DNA of 33,369 nucleotides, from NCBI GenBank assembly GCA_900543525.1, contig UQRS01000014.1, positions 1-33,369 of the forward strand. Reading direction: 5' to 3'. Made by a program: the position numbers and the translations under genes. The notes under the pieces are model-generated. The model was not told where the DNA came from. It saw only the letters and a program-made list of their open reading frames with translations, and made no database searches. The stretch is from an uncultured Oscillospiraceae bacterium (GTDB lineage: Bacteria; Bacillota; Clostridia; Oscillospirales; Acutalibacteraceae). Of this stretch, positions 16,744-23,742 are shown one piece after another (within the stretch, counting starts at the first letter, position 1; each line of letters begins with the position of its first letter).

Positions 16744-17685
16744 TTACCCCTTTCCGCCGACCTTCAGCTGGATGGCCGACAAAATCGCGATCATGACAAG
16801 CACGACAAAGGCGACGGCCGCCGCATAGCCGAAGTTGGGGCTGTATTTGAAGCAGAGATTGTAGATATACTGCGAAATGCTCAAAGTGGCGTTGGCCGGC
16901 CCTCCGTTTGTGATGTTCTGCACCTCGTCGAAGAGCTGCAGGGTGCCGATGGTTGAGGTGATGGTGGTGAAGAGGATGATCGGCCGCAGTTGCGGGACGG
17001 TGATTTTGAAAAATTTCTGCACCGCGCTGCAGCCGTCGAGGTCGGCCGCCTCATAAATCGAGGGGTCGATATTCTGAAGCCCCGAGAGGTAGAAAATCAT
17101 GTTATAGCCGGTCCATCTCCAGGTGATTGAGAGGATGATGAGCACCTTGGCGAAGAGGCTGTCGGTCGTCCAGCCGATCGGCGCCTCGATCAGATGCAGC
17201 GCCAGCAGGAGCCGGTTGACCAGCCCCTCTCCGGAGAAGATGCTTTTCATAATCAGGGAATAGGAGACAAGCGAGGTCACGCAGGGCAGGAAGATGGCCA
17301 TGCGGAAAAAGCTGCGGCCCTTCAGCTTCGGATTGTTGAGCATGACCGAGATCATCAGAGCCAGAATAATCATGACCGGCACCTGAATGATGAGGTAGAT
17401 GAAAGTGTTGCCGAGCGCTTTCAGAAAGGTTGCGTCGCCAAACAGCCGTTTATAGTTGTCCAGCCCGGCGAAGGAAAGCTGGTTCCCCATGCCGCTTTGC
17501 AGGGAGAGCCAGAAGGACTGTACCATGGGAACAAAGACGAGCAGGGTGATCAGAATGATGCTGAGCGTGACAAAGCCCCAACCCCATCGGTTCGGCTGAC
17601 GGCCGATGGGAGAGGGGTCGCGCCGCCGCCGTCTGGATGACGGCGGTTCGGGCAACGCACTGTCAAAGGGTGGTTGCTGCTGCAT
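16744..17685 (-). CDS. Carbohydrate ABC transporter permease (MalF/LacF type)
   Basis: This 313 aa membrane protein of the CUT1 family has about six transmembrane helices. A long, charged, Pro/Arg-rich cytoplasmic N-terminus of about 35 residues precedes the first (WGFVTLSIILITLLVFVPMV). The EAA loop reads EAADLDGCSAVQKFFKITVP. GGAGG lies nine bases before the ATG. It forms a heterodimer channel with the MalG-type partner downstream and takes substrate from the binding lipoprotein encoded 57 bp upstream. Confidence 0.93.
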   Translation of the reverse strand: MQQQPPFDSALPEPPSSRRRRRDPSPIGRQPNRWGWGFVTLSIILITLLVFVPMVQSFWLSLQSGMGNQLSFAGLDNYKRLFGDATFLKALGNTFIYLIIQVPVMIILALMISVMLNNPKLKGRSFFRMAIFLPCVTSLVSYSLIMKSIFSGEGLVNRLLLALHLIEAPIGWTTDSLFAKVLIILSITWRWTGYNMIFYLSGLQNIDPSIYEAADLDGCSAVQKFFKITVPQLRPIILFTTITSTIGTLQLFDEVQNITNGGPANATLSISQYIYNLCFKYSPNFGYAAAVAFVVLVMIAILSAIQLKVGGKG

Positions 17686-17742
17686 GGGGCGACGCCTCCT
17701 TTTTCTTTTGGTGGATTTTGTGCGGCCGGTGCGGGAAAGAGC

Positions 17743-19038
17743 CTACCGAATGGCCGACTCGGCCTGCGACTGGGCGGCGGCGAGCGCCTTATCCAGATCG
17801 GTGCCCTGCATATAGGATTGCACCGCCTCGGTCATAATATCCTCAATCGTATAGGTGTAAAAGCCGTAATTGACGGCCGGAATTTTGGTTGTCCAGAGCG
17901 AAAATTCTTTAAAAATCTCCTGCCCGCTGAAAAAGGCGTTCGGAGTGGTATAGTTTTCGGTTTCGGCCGCCGCCTTCAGGGTGCTGACCAGGCTGATTTC
18001 CTTTGCCAGGTCGTTCATCAGATTCAGGTTGGTCGCAAAGGTCTTGGCGAGAAAATCCTCCGCCAGCTCGGCGCCGGAGACCTTGTCCAGCACATACCAG
18101 CCGGCGCCCCCGATGTTTGAATAGCCCGCCGAACTGTCGAGTCCCGACATGCGCGGCAGAGGCACCACCGCCCATTTTCCGCTCTGATCCTCGGCTGCGG
18201 CGATGCTCGGCGCAATCCAGCAGCCGGTCGGCACGCTGGCGACATTCCCCTTCTGAAAGGCGCCGACAAAGGGATCCCATCCGGAAATCAGGGTCGAGAT
18301 GCCCGAATCCATCAGGTTTTTATAGGTTTTCACCGCCTCCTTCAGGGCGGCGTTGTCGGAGATGCTTACCGTCTTGCCGTCCTCCTTGACATACCAGGCG
18401 CCGGCCGACTGCATCATCATGCGGATTTGGCCGAGGTCGCTGGGGTCGAGGGTGAGCATGGCTTTTCCGGTTTTTTCCTTGACCGCTTTGCCGATCTCGA
18501 TGTATTTGTCCCAGGTCAGGTTCTCCATATCGGCGGCGGTATAGCCGGCCTGTTCGACATAATCCGTGCGGTAGAAGAGGGCGGTGACGCCGCTGTCAAA
18601 CGGCACGCCGTAGATTTTTCCGCCCTCGCTCATGACCTCCAGCTTATAGTCCATAAAGTCCGAGGCGTTGACGATGGCCGAGAGATCCCGCAGTTCTCCG
18701 GGATAGGAGTTCAGATAGTTCTGGATCCGATAATCCTCAATCAGCACGATGTTCGGCAGGCCGTTGTAGGTCTTGCTCGAGAGGGCGGTGTTCAGCGCCT
18801 GCACGATGTCGGCCTGCGCCATGCTGACCACGTTGACGGTGACGTCGGGATTTTCCTTGGCGTAATATTCTTTGGCGACATTGGCGGCCTTTACATTAAA
18901 GTTGTCATCCCACGCCCAGATGGTGACGGTGTTGGCCGCGCCGGAGGAGGCGTTTTGTCCTCCGCTGCTGCTGCAGGCGGTAAAGCCGGTCAGCAGGACG
19001 GCGCAAAGCAGAGCCGCCAGCAGTTTTTTAAATTTCAT
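17743..19038 (-). CDS. Sugar-binding lipoprotein of ABC importer (solute-binding family 1)
   Basis: This 431 aa extracellular solute-binding protein begins with a lipoprotein signal peptide; the lipobox is GFTAC with the lipidated cysteine at C22, followed by a Ser/Gly/Asn linker. The mature part shows family 1 features: TVTIWAWDDNF at the first strand, GKIYGVPFDSGVTALFYRTD, and aromatic residues in the cleft that suit sugar stacking. It leads the operon with two permeases and a beta-galactosidase, so a galactoside such as lactose or a galacto-oligosaccharide is the likely ligand; this is inferred from context only. A GGAGG site precedes the ATG. Confidence 0.93.
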   Translation of the reverse strand: MKFKKLLAALLCAVLLTGFTACSSSGGQNASSGAANTVTIWAWDDNFNVKAANVAKEYYAKENPDVTVNVVSMAQADIVQALNTALSSKTYNGLPNIVLIEDYRIQNYLNSYPGELRDLSAIVNASDFMDYKLEVMSEGGKIYGVPFDSGVTALFYRTDYVEQAGYTAADMENLTWDKYIEIGKAVKEKTGKAMLTLDPSDLGQIRMMMQSAGAWYVKEDGKTVSISDNAALKEAVKTYKNLMDSGISTLISGWDPFVGAFQKGNVASVPTGCWIAPSIAAAEDQSGKWAVVPLPRMSGLDSSAGYSNIGGAGWYVLDKVSGAELAEDFLAKTFATNLNLMNDLAKEISLVSTLKAAAETENYTTPNAFFSGQEIFKEFSLWTTKIPAVNYGFYTYTIEDIMTEAVQSYMQGTDLDKALAAAQSQAESAIR

Positions 19039-19073
19039 GGTTCTTTTTCCTCCTGCGTTATTTATAAAGGTTA

Positions 19074-19174
19074 CCGTCGGTTCACAAGGGCAAACACGCC
19101 TGACAGCGCGTCTTTCCGGCGCTTTTTGCCCTTTTCGCCCTGGCGGGCGTCAGCCCGCCTTCGTCAACCGATGG
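19074..19174. repeat. Dispersed ~100 bp repeat, copy B, with terminal inverted repeats
   Basis: This 101 bp copy matches 2068-2171 in the opposite orientation. Its ends are inverted repeats, CCGTCGGTTCACAAGG against CCATCGGTTGACGAAGG, differing at a few positions. Inside, GGCGGGC/GCCCGCC and AAGGGCAAA/TTTGCCCTT form two stable stems. It has no coding capacity, which suits a MITE-like or REP-like unit inserted between the sugar-operon promoter and its first gene. Confidence 0.8.
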
Positions 19175-19184
19175 TGGTATAAAT

Positions 19185-19213
19185 ATTGTACCCCAAAAAG
19201 GATTTTTATTATC
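19185..19213 (-). promoter_or_regulatory. Candidate promoter of the sugar operon
   Basis: On the minus strand a good -10 (TACAAT) has only a poor -35 (GATAAT) at 17 bp. A weak -35 would fit an activator-dependent catabolic promoter. It lies upstream of repeat copy B. Confidence 0.4.
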
Positions 19214-19350
19214 ACACGCAGCAAAACAGCCAAAAATTCTTTTGAAAAATTGAGGGAATTGCCTCCGGGTCCGCTTTCCCTCCCTTTGATGAATCAGATT
19301 TTTATATTCAAAACAAAGCCTTCCGGGTGTCCGGTAAAAATGGGCGAAAG

Positions 19351-19384
19351 AAAACCCGGGCTGCAAGAACGCAGTCCGGGTTTT
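19351..19384. terminator. Strong bidirectional terminator after the ECF S gene
   Basis: AAAACCCGGGCTGC and GCAGTCCGGGTTTT pair over 14 positions with one G-U, around a 6 nt loop, with A/T runs on both sides. It lies about 50 bp after the stop of the ECF S gene. Confidence 0.85.
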
Positions 19385-19432
19385 CTTTTGTAAAATCAAA
19401 GAGAATGCTCGGTTTATTAAGAAATGCTCGGT

Positions 19433-20068
19433 TTATTTCAGCTTCCCCTTGGAAACCGCTCGGATCAGCTGATAAATGGCCGGGGAAAAGACCAGATTGA
19501 CGGCCAGCTCGATCAGGAAGTTTACCCCCGCGCAGCCGATGATCAGAAAATACAGGACGGAAGAGCCCTCGGCCACAAAGTTGGCCGACAGCACGTCGGA
19601 CAGGGACAGTGCGCCGAGGATGAACAGCCCGGTGTTGACAATCGGCGCAGTGGCAGCCGCACAGAACACGCCGGCTATGTTGGTGTGGGAGGCACCCTTC
19701 GCCTCTGCATGCTGTTTGAACAGCTTGTATATGAGCGCGGACAAAAAGCCTGCCGCCGTCGCCTTGACAAGGCAGATGAGCGGGGTGACGATGGCGCCTT
19801 CGAGCCCGGACATCAGCAGGACGTTGGTGAACGGATCGAGGCCGGTCAGTCCGTTGATCAGCGTGACCAACCCGAAAACAAAGCCCAGAATCGCGCCCGA
19901 GAGCGGCCCCATAATCATGCCGCCGACCACAATGGGAATCAAAACCAGGCTTATGCTGATCGGTCCGACCTTGACAGCGCCGCCGGCCAACTGTACGACA
20001 AGGACAATGGCGGCGAAGATGGCGGTCTGGGTCATCCAAAGAATTCGCTGTTTACTGATGGTTTTCAT
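19433..20068 (-). CDS. ECF transporter S component, probably pantothenate (PanT-like)
   Basis: This 211 aa membrane protein has about six hydrophobic segments and an N-terminal helix typical of ECF S components, the substrate-binding subunits that pair with a shared EcfAAT energising module. The segment VGPISISLVLIPIVVGGMIMG followed by GPLSGAILGFVFGLVTLING resembles PanT-type S components. It lies downstream of coaX on the same strand, which supports pantothenate as ligand, but a 331 bp gap and a terminator separate them. Another vitamin remains possible. AGGAGGAAA precedes the ATG by about seven bases. Confidence 0.82.
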   Translation of the reverse strand: MKTISKQRILWMTQTAIFAAIVLVVQLAGGAVKVGPISISLVLIPIVVGGMIMGPLSGAILGFVFGLVTLINGLTGLDPFTNVLLMSGLEGAIVTPLICLVKATAAGFLSALIYKLFKQHAEAKGASHTNIAGVFCAAATAPIVNTGLFILGALSLSDVLSANFVAEGSSVLYFLIIGCAGVNFLIELAVNLVFSPAIYQLIRAVSKGKLK

Positions 20069-20399
20069 AATACATTTCCTCCTGATGCTGTTCGCTTTTT
20101 ACGATACAGCTCAAAATAAGATTTATATACAGCCGGCCTTTTCCCTGCCTGACGCAGGCGGAATCGCTGCCGTTTTTTCGGTCAGCGTTCCGTGCGGATC
20201 TGGGTCGGTGCGGCAATATATATGTAGGTTTGGTGTAAGGCCTCCGGCTCGGGAAAACCGCCGGGCGGCAGTTTCTTTTGCAAATGCCGGGACAGGGTAA
20301 ATGCCGGAGCAGGGCGGGGATTCCTCCGCTGCTTTTCGGCGAAAAAGGGGCGGAAAAGCTTCTCCTCCCGCAAAGAAGACTGCAAAGTTTGCCGGATTC
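20069..20399. other. Intergenic region between coaX and the ECF S gene
   Basis: This 331 bp stretch holds a terminator candidate for coaX (20342-20371). The leader side has two small hairpins: CGCTG(A)CCG with CGGCAGCG around 20171-20193, and CCTG/CAGG around 20149-20158. I checked for TPP, FMN, cobalamin, preQ1 and THF riboswitch signatures by eye and saw none. No clear promoter was found, though TATATAAAT around 20122-20130 may be a -10. Confidence 0.45.
20342..20371 (-). terminator. Candidate intrinsic terminator of coaX
   Basis: On the minus strand GCGGGAGG and TTTTCCGC pair (with several G-U pairs) around AGAAGC, followed by CCCTTTTT. It lies about 30 bp past the coaX stop. Confidence 0.5.
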
Positions 20400-21170
20400 T
20401 TACGGCTTTACGTTGCGGTTGTAAATAATCCGCATACCTTCCAGCAGAAGGTTGTCGTTGAAGATAATCTCCCTCCGGCACAGGGGCACAACAATTCCCG
20501 ACAGGCCGCCGGTGGCGACGACGGTTGCCTTTTGCCCCAGCTCCTCCTCAAACCGGTCGATCATGCCGTCCATCATGGCTGCTGCGCCGATCACAAGACC
20601 GGATTTCATACTGTCGATCGAATTGGTGCCGATAATCGTTTTGGGAGGCTCGATGTTGATGAAGGGCAGCTGGGCGGTATGGCTGGCCAGCGCGTTCAGC
20701 GTGGTGCGAAGCCCGGCGGCAATCGCCCCGCCGAGAAAGCGGCCTTCGGCATCCATCACGCTGACAGTGGTGGCGGTGCCCAGGTCAAAGATGATGCAGG
20801 GCATGGGATAGAGGGAGGCGGCTGCGACCGCACCCGCCGCAAGATCGGCGCCAAGCTGGCCGGGATCGTCGATGCGGATGTTCAGCCCTGTTTTTACTCC
20901 GGGACCGAGAAGGATCGGCTTCACGCCGCAGAGCAGCTGAATAGCCTCTACCATTGCGGCGCCGACCGGCGGCACGACAGAGCCGATCACCGCGCCGTCG
21001 ATTTGGCGGTAATCAATCCCCTTCAGTTCCAAAACAGCTTTGATGTCCACGGCATAGGAATCACTGGTTTTATTCGGGTCGGTGGCGATTCGGGCAACCG
21101 ACTGCAATTCCTCTTTGTCGTAGATTCCCATGGTGATATTTGTATTGCCGATATCAACCGAAAGCAGCAT
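20400..21170 (-). CDS. coaX: Type III pantothenate kinase
   Basis: This 256 aa ASKHA-fold kinase phosphorylates pantothenate, the first step of coenzyme A synthesis. Type III enzymes need a monovalent cation and are not feedback-inhibited by CoA. Motifs: the N-terminal phosphate loop VDIGNTN (D6), GPGVKTGL (89-96), GADLAAGAVAA with the catalytic D109, and the second phosphate loop FDLGTATT (D129). GGAG lies about 12 bases before the ATG, slightly far. The neighbouring ECF S component may import its substrate. Confidence 0.96.
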   Translation of the reverse strand: MLLSVDIGNTNITMGIYDKEELQSVARIATDPNKTSDSYAVDIKAVLELKGIDYRQIDGAVIGSVVPPVGAAMVEAIQLLCGVKPILLGPGVKTGLNIRIDDPGQLGADLAAGAVAAASLYPMPCIIFDLGTATTVSVMDAEGRFLGGAIAAGLRTTLNALASHTAQLPFINIEPPKTIIGTNSIDSMKSGLVIGAAAMMDGMIDRFEEELGQKATVVATGGLSGIVVPLCRREIIFNDNLLLEGMRIIYNRNVKP

Positions 21171-21268
21171 CTTAGAGCGACTCTCCTTTTCTTGCGGTTT
21201 TATGCTGGGGGTGTCAAAACGAAGTCCCGAAGAAGCCCTGTCCTGCTTTTGAACAAGACTGGGGTTTT

Positions 21269-21295
21269 AAAAAATGCTTAAAACGCGGCGAAGCA
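21269..21295 (-). terminator. Weak terminator candidate downstream of the DacF-like gene
   Basis: On the minus strand TGCTT and AAGCA form a 5 bp stem with an 11 nt loop, followed by six T. It lies about 170 bp after the stop of the DacF-like gene and before coaX. Confidence 0.4.
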
Positions 21296-21310
21296 AGGCT
21301 TTTTTATTAC

Positions 21311-21358
21311 GGCCGGAGTTTCATATGGCCGGAATTTCATATGGCCGGAGTTTCATAT
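21311..21358. repeat. Three tandem 16 bp repeats
   Basis: The unit GGCCGGAGTTTCATAT occurs three times head to tail without gaps; the middle copy has AATTT for AGTTT, and a fourth copy begins with GG. It lies in the 294 bp gap between the DacF-like gene and coaX. Each unit contains GGCC and, across the junction, CATATG. It is too short and gapless for a CRISPR. It may be a protein-binding array or replication slippage. Confidence 0.85.
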
Positions 21359-21464
21359 GGCGAAAGGCCTCCCCGCTCGATGTATCCCTTTTGGCGATCG
21401 GGATATTTGCGGTATGCGGCAGGCGGCCTCTGGTTTTTTCATAAAGGCTGCTTTTAGTATATGC

Positions 21465-22802
21465 CTACATCCTGCGATAATCCTTGACCCGACGCGCGTT
21501 TTTCCGTTTTTTTCGGGCGGCGCGAACCAGAATGATCCGCAGCAGAATCAGCAGAACCACCGCCAGAACGATCAGCCGGAACCAGAGCGTTTTCGCGATT
21601 TTGGAGATTTCTCCCCCCGCCGCGAGCAGGAAGCTGCGCTCTACGCCTTCACCTGCGATCAGGTCGGTTCGTCCAAGCTCCACCCCCGCGTAGGAGACGG
21701 TCACGTATCCCAGGACATCTCCCGCGGCGATCGGCGCCTCAAACTCCTCCGCGTTCAGGTGCAGCTCGGTTACGACGGTCGAGGTGTCCGAGCTGGCCGG
21801 GATGGTGGCCGACAGGTCGGCAGCGGGATAGAGCACGACGTGGTCGGTGTCCCAGGAGTAGCGGACCTTTGCCTCCCCCGCCGGCTGGGCGCTGTTCAGC
21901 ACCTGCTTGTGGGAAAAATCCTCGAACGCCCACTCGAACAGGTTTTTGGCGTCGGTGAACTCGTACCGGACGTCCTTGCCGTCGGCGTCGGTCACCGGGC
22001 TGTTCATCAGGATGCAGATGTAGGATTTTCTGTCCTTGGTTGCGGAGGCGGCAAGGCAGCGGCCAGCCTCCTCCGTATAGCCGGTTTTGACCCCGGTGGC
22101 ATATTTGTAATAGTAGTTGGTCGAGCTGTCCCGAAGCTGGTTGTTGTTCAGGATATACCGTACCTTCTGATAGGTATTGGTGGCCGGCATTTCATACAGC
22201 CGGGTGGCTGCAACTTTGCTGAAGGCTTCATTCTCCATCGTGTATCTGGTCAGCTTATAGATGTCCCGGGCGGTCGTATACTGGTTGGAGGCGTGGATGC
22301 CGGTGGCGTTGACGTAGTTGGTGTTTTCCATCCCCAGCGCGGCCGCCTTGTCGTTCATCATCTGGATAAAATGGCTGTTCGACCCGCCGCCGTAATATTC
22401 GGCCGCGACGGCCGCTGCCTCATTTGAAGAGCCGAGCATGATCAGATAAACAAGGTCGATGGCGGGGATTTCCTCCCCCTCCTTCAGATTATAGGCATTG
22501 TAGGAGCCGCCGCGCAGGGAGTTCAGGACGGCGGCAGTGACCGGAACCTTCTCACTCTGCAGGTCGGCGGCGTTTTCGATCACCAGCAGGGCGGTCATCA
22601 TTTTGACAATCGCGGCAGGGTAAACCCGCTCGTCCGCACCACGCTCAAACAGGACGGTGTTGCCGTCCGCGCTGATCAGCAGCGCATTTTTTGCATGCAC
22701 CTCAAAAGAAGAAGGCGTGTAGGCGCCGGCCTGCCCCACGGGAAGCAGAAGAAGGCCGGTCAGAAGCAGCGTAAGAAAAAATGAAAAAACTTTTTTTATC
22801 AT
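21465..22802 (-). CDS. DacF-like D-Ala-D-Ala carboxypeptidase homolog lacking the SxxK serine
   Basis: This 445 aa protein belongs to the peptidase S11 (low-molecular-weight penicillin-binding protein) family. It has a signal peptide (residues 1-27), the S11 domain (about 30-285), a C-terminal PBP5-like domain (about 300-390) and a final transmembrane helix (about 402-428) with a basic tail. Of the active-site motifs, SxN is present as S125-S126-N127 and KTG as K239-T240-G241. The SxxK motif reads A64-I-V-K67: the codon at 22611-22613 encodes Ala, not the nucleophilic Ser. It is therefore probably unable to form the acyl-enzyme and may be a structural or regulatory pseudo-enzyme. The frame is otherwise intact. 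Confidence 0.9.
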   Translation of the reverse strand: MIKKVFSFFLTLLLTGLLLLPVGQAGAYTPSSFEVHAKNALLISADGNTVLFERGADERVYPAAIVKMMTALLVIENAADLQSEKVPVTAAVLNSLRGGSYNAYNLKEGEEIPAIDLVYLIMLGSSNEAAAVAAEYYGGGSNSHFIQMMNDKAAALGMENTNYVNATGIHASNQYTTARDIYKLTRYTMENEAFSKVAATRLYEMPATNTYQKVRYILNNNQLRDSSTNYYYKYATGVKTGYTEEAGRCLAASATKDRKSYICILMNSPVTDADGKDVRYEFTDAKNLFEWAFEDFSHKQVLNSAQPAGEAKVRYSWDTDHVVLYPAADLSATIPASSDTSTVVTELHLNAEEFEAPIAAGDVLGYVTVSYAGVELGRTDLIAGEGVERSFLLAAGGEISKIAKTLWFRLIVLAVVLLILLRIILVRAARKKRKNARRVKDYRRM

Positions 22803-22832
22803 GGAAAATTCACCTGAAATGTTGTATGATAG

Positions 22833-22854
22833 AAAAAGCGGCGCAGCAGCCGCT
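22833..22854 (-). promoter_or_regulatory. Attenuator-like hairpin in the leader of the DacF-like gene
   Basis: On the minus strand AGCGGC-TGCTGC-GCCGCT is followed by TTTTC (the A-run at 22833-22837). It lies between the promoter and the ATG, so it could terminate transcription early or shape the leader. Confidence 0.45.
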
Positions 22855-22894
22855 GTGGGATTGTATTTTTAAAAGTATATAAGAACGCTTTTAT

Positions 22895-22922
22895 ATTATA
22901 GCAGATCAACGCCCCTTTGCAA
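22895..22922 (-). promoter_or_regulatory. Promoter of the DacF-like gene
   Basis: On the minus strand TTGCAA, 16 bp and a perfect TATAAT point at the DacF-like gene. The -35 sits inside the 16 bp palindrome at 22912-22927. Confidence 0.75.
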
Positions 22923-22927
22923 AGGGG
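22912..22927. promoter_or_regulatory. Perfect 16 bp palindrome over the -35 box
   Basis: CCCCTTTGCAAAGGGG is fully self-complementary and covers the -35 of the minus-strand promoter. On the plus strand it is followed by TTTTT and then the Shine-Dalgarno of the phosphoesterase gene. It may be an operator or a small hairpin in the plus-strand leader. Confidence 0.65.
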
Positions 22928-22948
22928 TTTTTGCGGGAGGTAGCAAAT

Positions 22949-23638
22949 TTGGTTTATATTACGGGGGACATGCACGGCGACGCCACCCGCTGGTGCGAAC
23001 GGGAGATGAAACGCCTCGGTGCGGGGGATATTCTGATTGTGCTGGGGGACTTCGGCTTTGTCTGGGACGGCAGCGAGCGGGAGCGGAAAGATCTGGCCTA
23101 CCTCGGCAGCCGGAAGTTTGCCATCGGCTTTCTCGACGGCACGCATGAGAATTTCGATCTTTTGAAAAAATACCGCAAGACGGTCTGGAACGGCGGCAAG
23201 GTGCATCGGATCTCCGGCAACCTGTTCCACATGATGCGGGGACAGATTTTTCATTTGCAGGGGAAAAGCTTCTTCACCTTCGGCGGGGGAGAAAGCCCCG
23301 ACCTCGAGCTGCGGGCCGAGCAGGAGTGGTGGCGGGAGGAACTGCCCTCCCCCGACGAGATGCGGGAGGGGGCGGAAAACCTCGACGAGCTTGAGGGCCG
23401 GGTCGACTATATGCTGACCCACGAGCCGCCCTCCCTGGTCAAGAGCGCCATGCTTTTGCGGCGGGGACGTCCCGACCGGGTCAACAAGCTCAACGGCTAT
23501 CTGGAGGAGCTGAACCGTTCGGTCTCCTTCGACCACTGGTACTTCGGCTCGATGCATGAGGACCGCACGGTCACGCCCCGGCACACCGCGCTGTTCCGCC
23601 GTGTGATCGCCGCGGGGGAGGATTTGACCGGCATCTGA
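22949..23638 (+). CDS. Calcineurin-like metallophosphoesterase with altered metal site
   Basis: This 229 aa protein is a calcineurin-fold phosphoesterase of unknown substrate. It starts at a TTG (MVYITGDMHGD) that follows GGGAGG by about eight bases. Motifs: D7-x-H9, G33-D34, then GTHENF at 64-69 where families normally have GNH, LTHEPP (His kept), and GSMH at 200-203 where GHxH is usual. Thus two ligands normally assigned to the second metal, the Asn and the first His of GHxH, are Thr and Ser. The MRGQIFHLQGKSFFTFGG segment is typical of a Firmicutes phosphoesterase subfamily. It is divergent from the DacF-like gene and 104 bp upstream of sbcD. Confidence 0.85.
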   Translation: MVYITGDMHGDATRWCEREMKRLGAGDILIVLGDFGFVWDGSERERKDLAYLGSRKFAIGFLDGTHENFDLLKKYRKTVWNGGKVHRISGNLFHMMRGQIFHLQGKSFFTFGGGESPDLELRAEQEWWREELPSPDEMREGAENLDELEGRVDYMLTHEPPSLVKSAMLLRRGRPDRVNKLNGYLEELNRSVSFDHWYFGSMHEDRTVTPRHTALFRRVIAAGEDLTGI

Positions 23639-23742
23639 CCGGGAGGAAGGGCGGCGCCTTTTTCGCGGAGGGTAGGAAGGAAAAGCCCTCCCATCGGGGA
23701 AGGCCGCGCCGCACGGACGGCGAAAGGAATGAAAATCCGATT

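Larger units (their letters stand above)
19039..19432. other. Intergenic region upstream of the sugar operon
   Basis: This 394 bp stretch holds copy B of the dispersed repeat (19074-19174), a weak promoter candidate for the sugar operon (19185-19213) and the terminator of the ECF S gene (19351-19384). The repeat would fall in the 5' leader of the operon. The remainder (about 19215-19350) is AT-richer and shows nothing I recognise; I found no catabolite-repression (cre) site. Confidence 0.6.

Noticed and set aside
19039..19432. Catabolite-repression (cre) operator before the sugar operon
   Set aside because: No sequence close to the TGNNANCGNTNNCA consensus was seen near the candidate promoter.
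20069..20399. Riboswitch in the leader of the ECF S gene
   Set aside because: Vitamin-transporter leaders often carry TPP, FMN, cobalamin, preQ1 or THF riboswitches, but I could not find any of their conserved core sequences here.
21311..21358. CRISPR array
   Set aside because: The repeats are only 16 bp and directly adjacent without spacers, and no cas genes are near.
21465..22802. Calling the DacF-like gene a pseudogene
   Set aside because: The frame, signal peptide, SxN and KTG motifs, membrane anchor and promoter are intact; only the SxxK serine is changed, so a functional non-catalytic protein is more likely.
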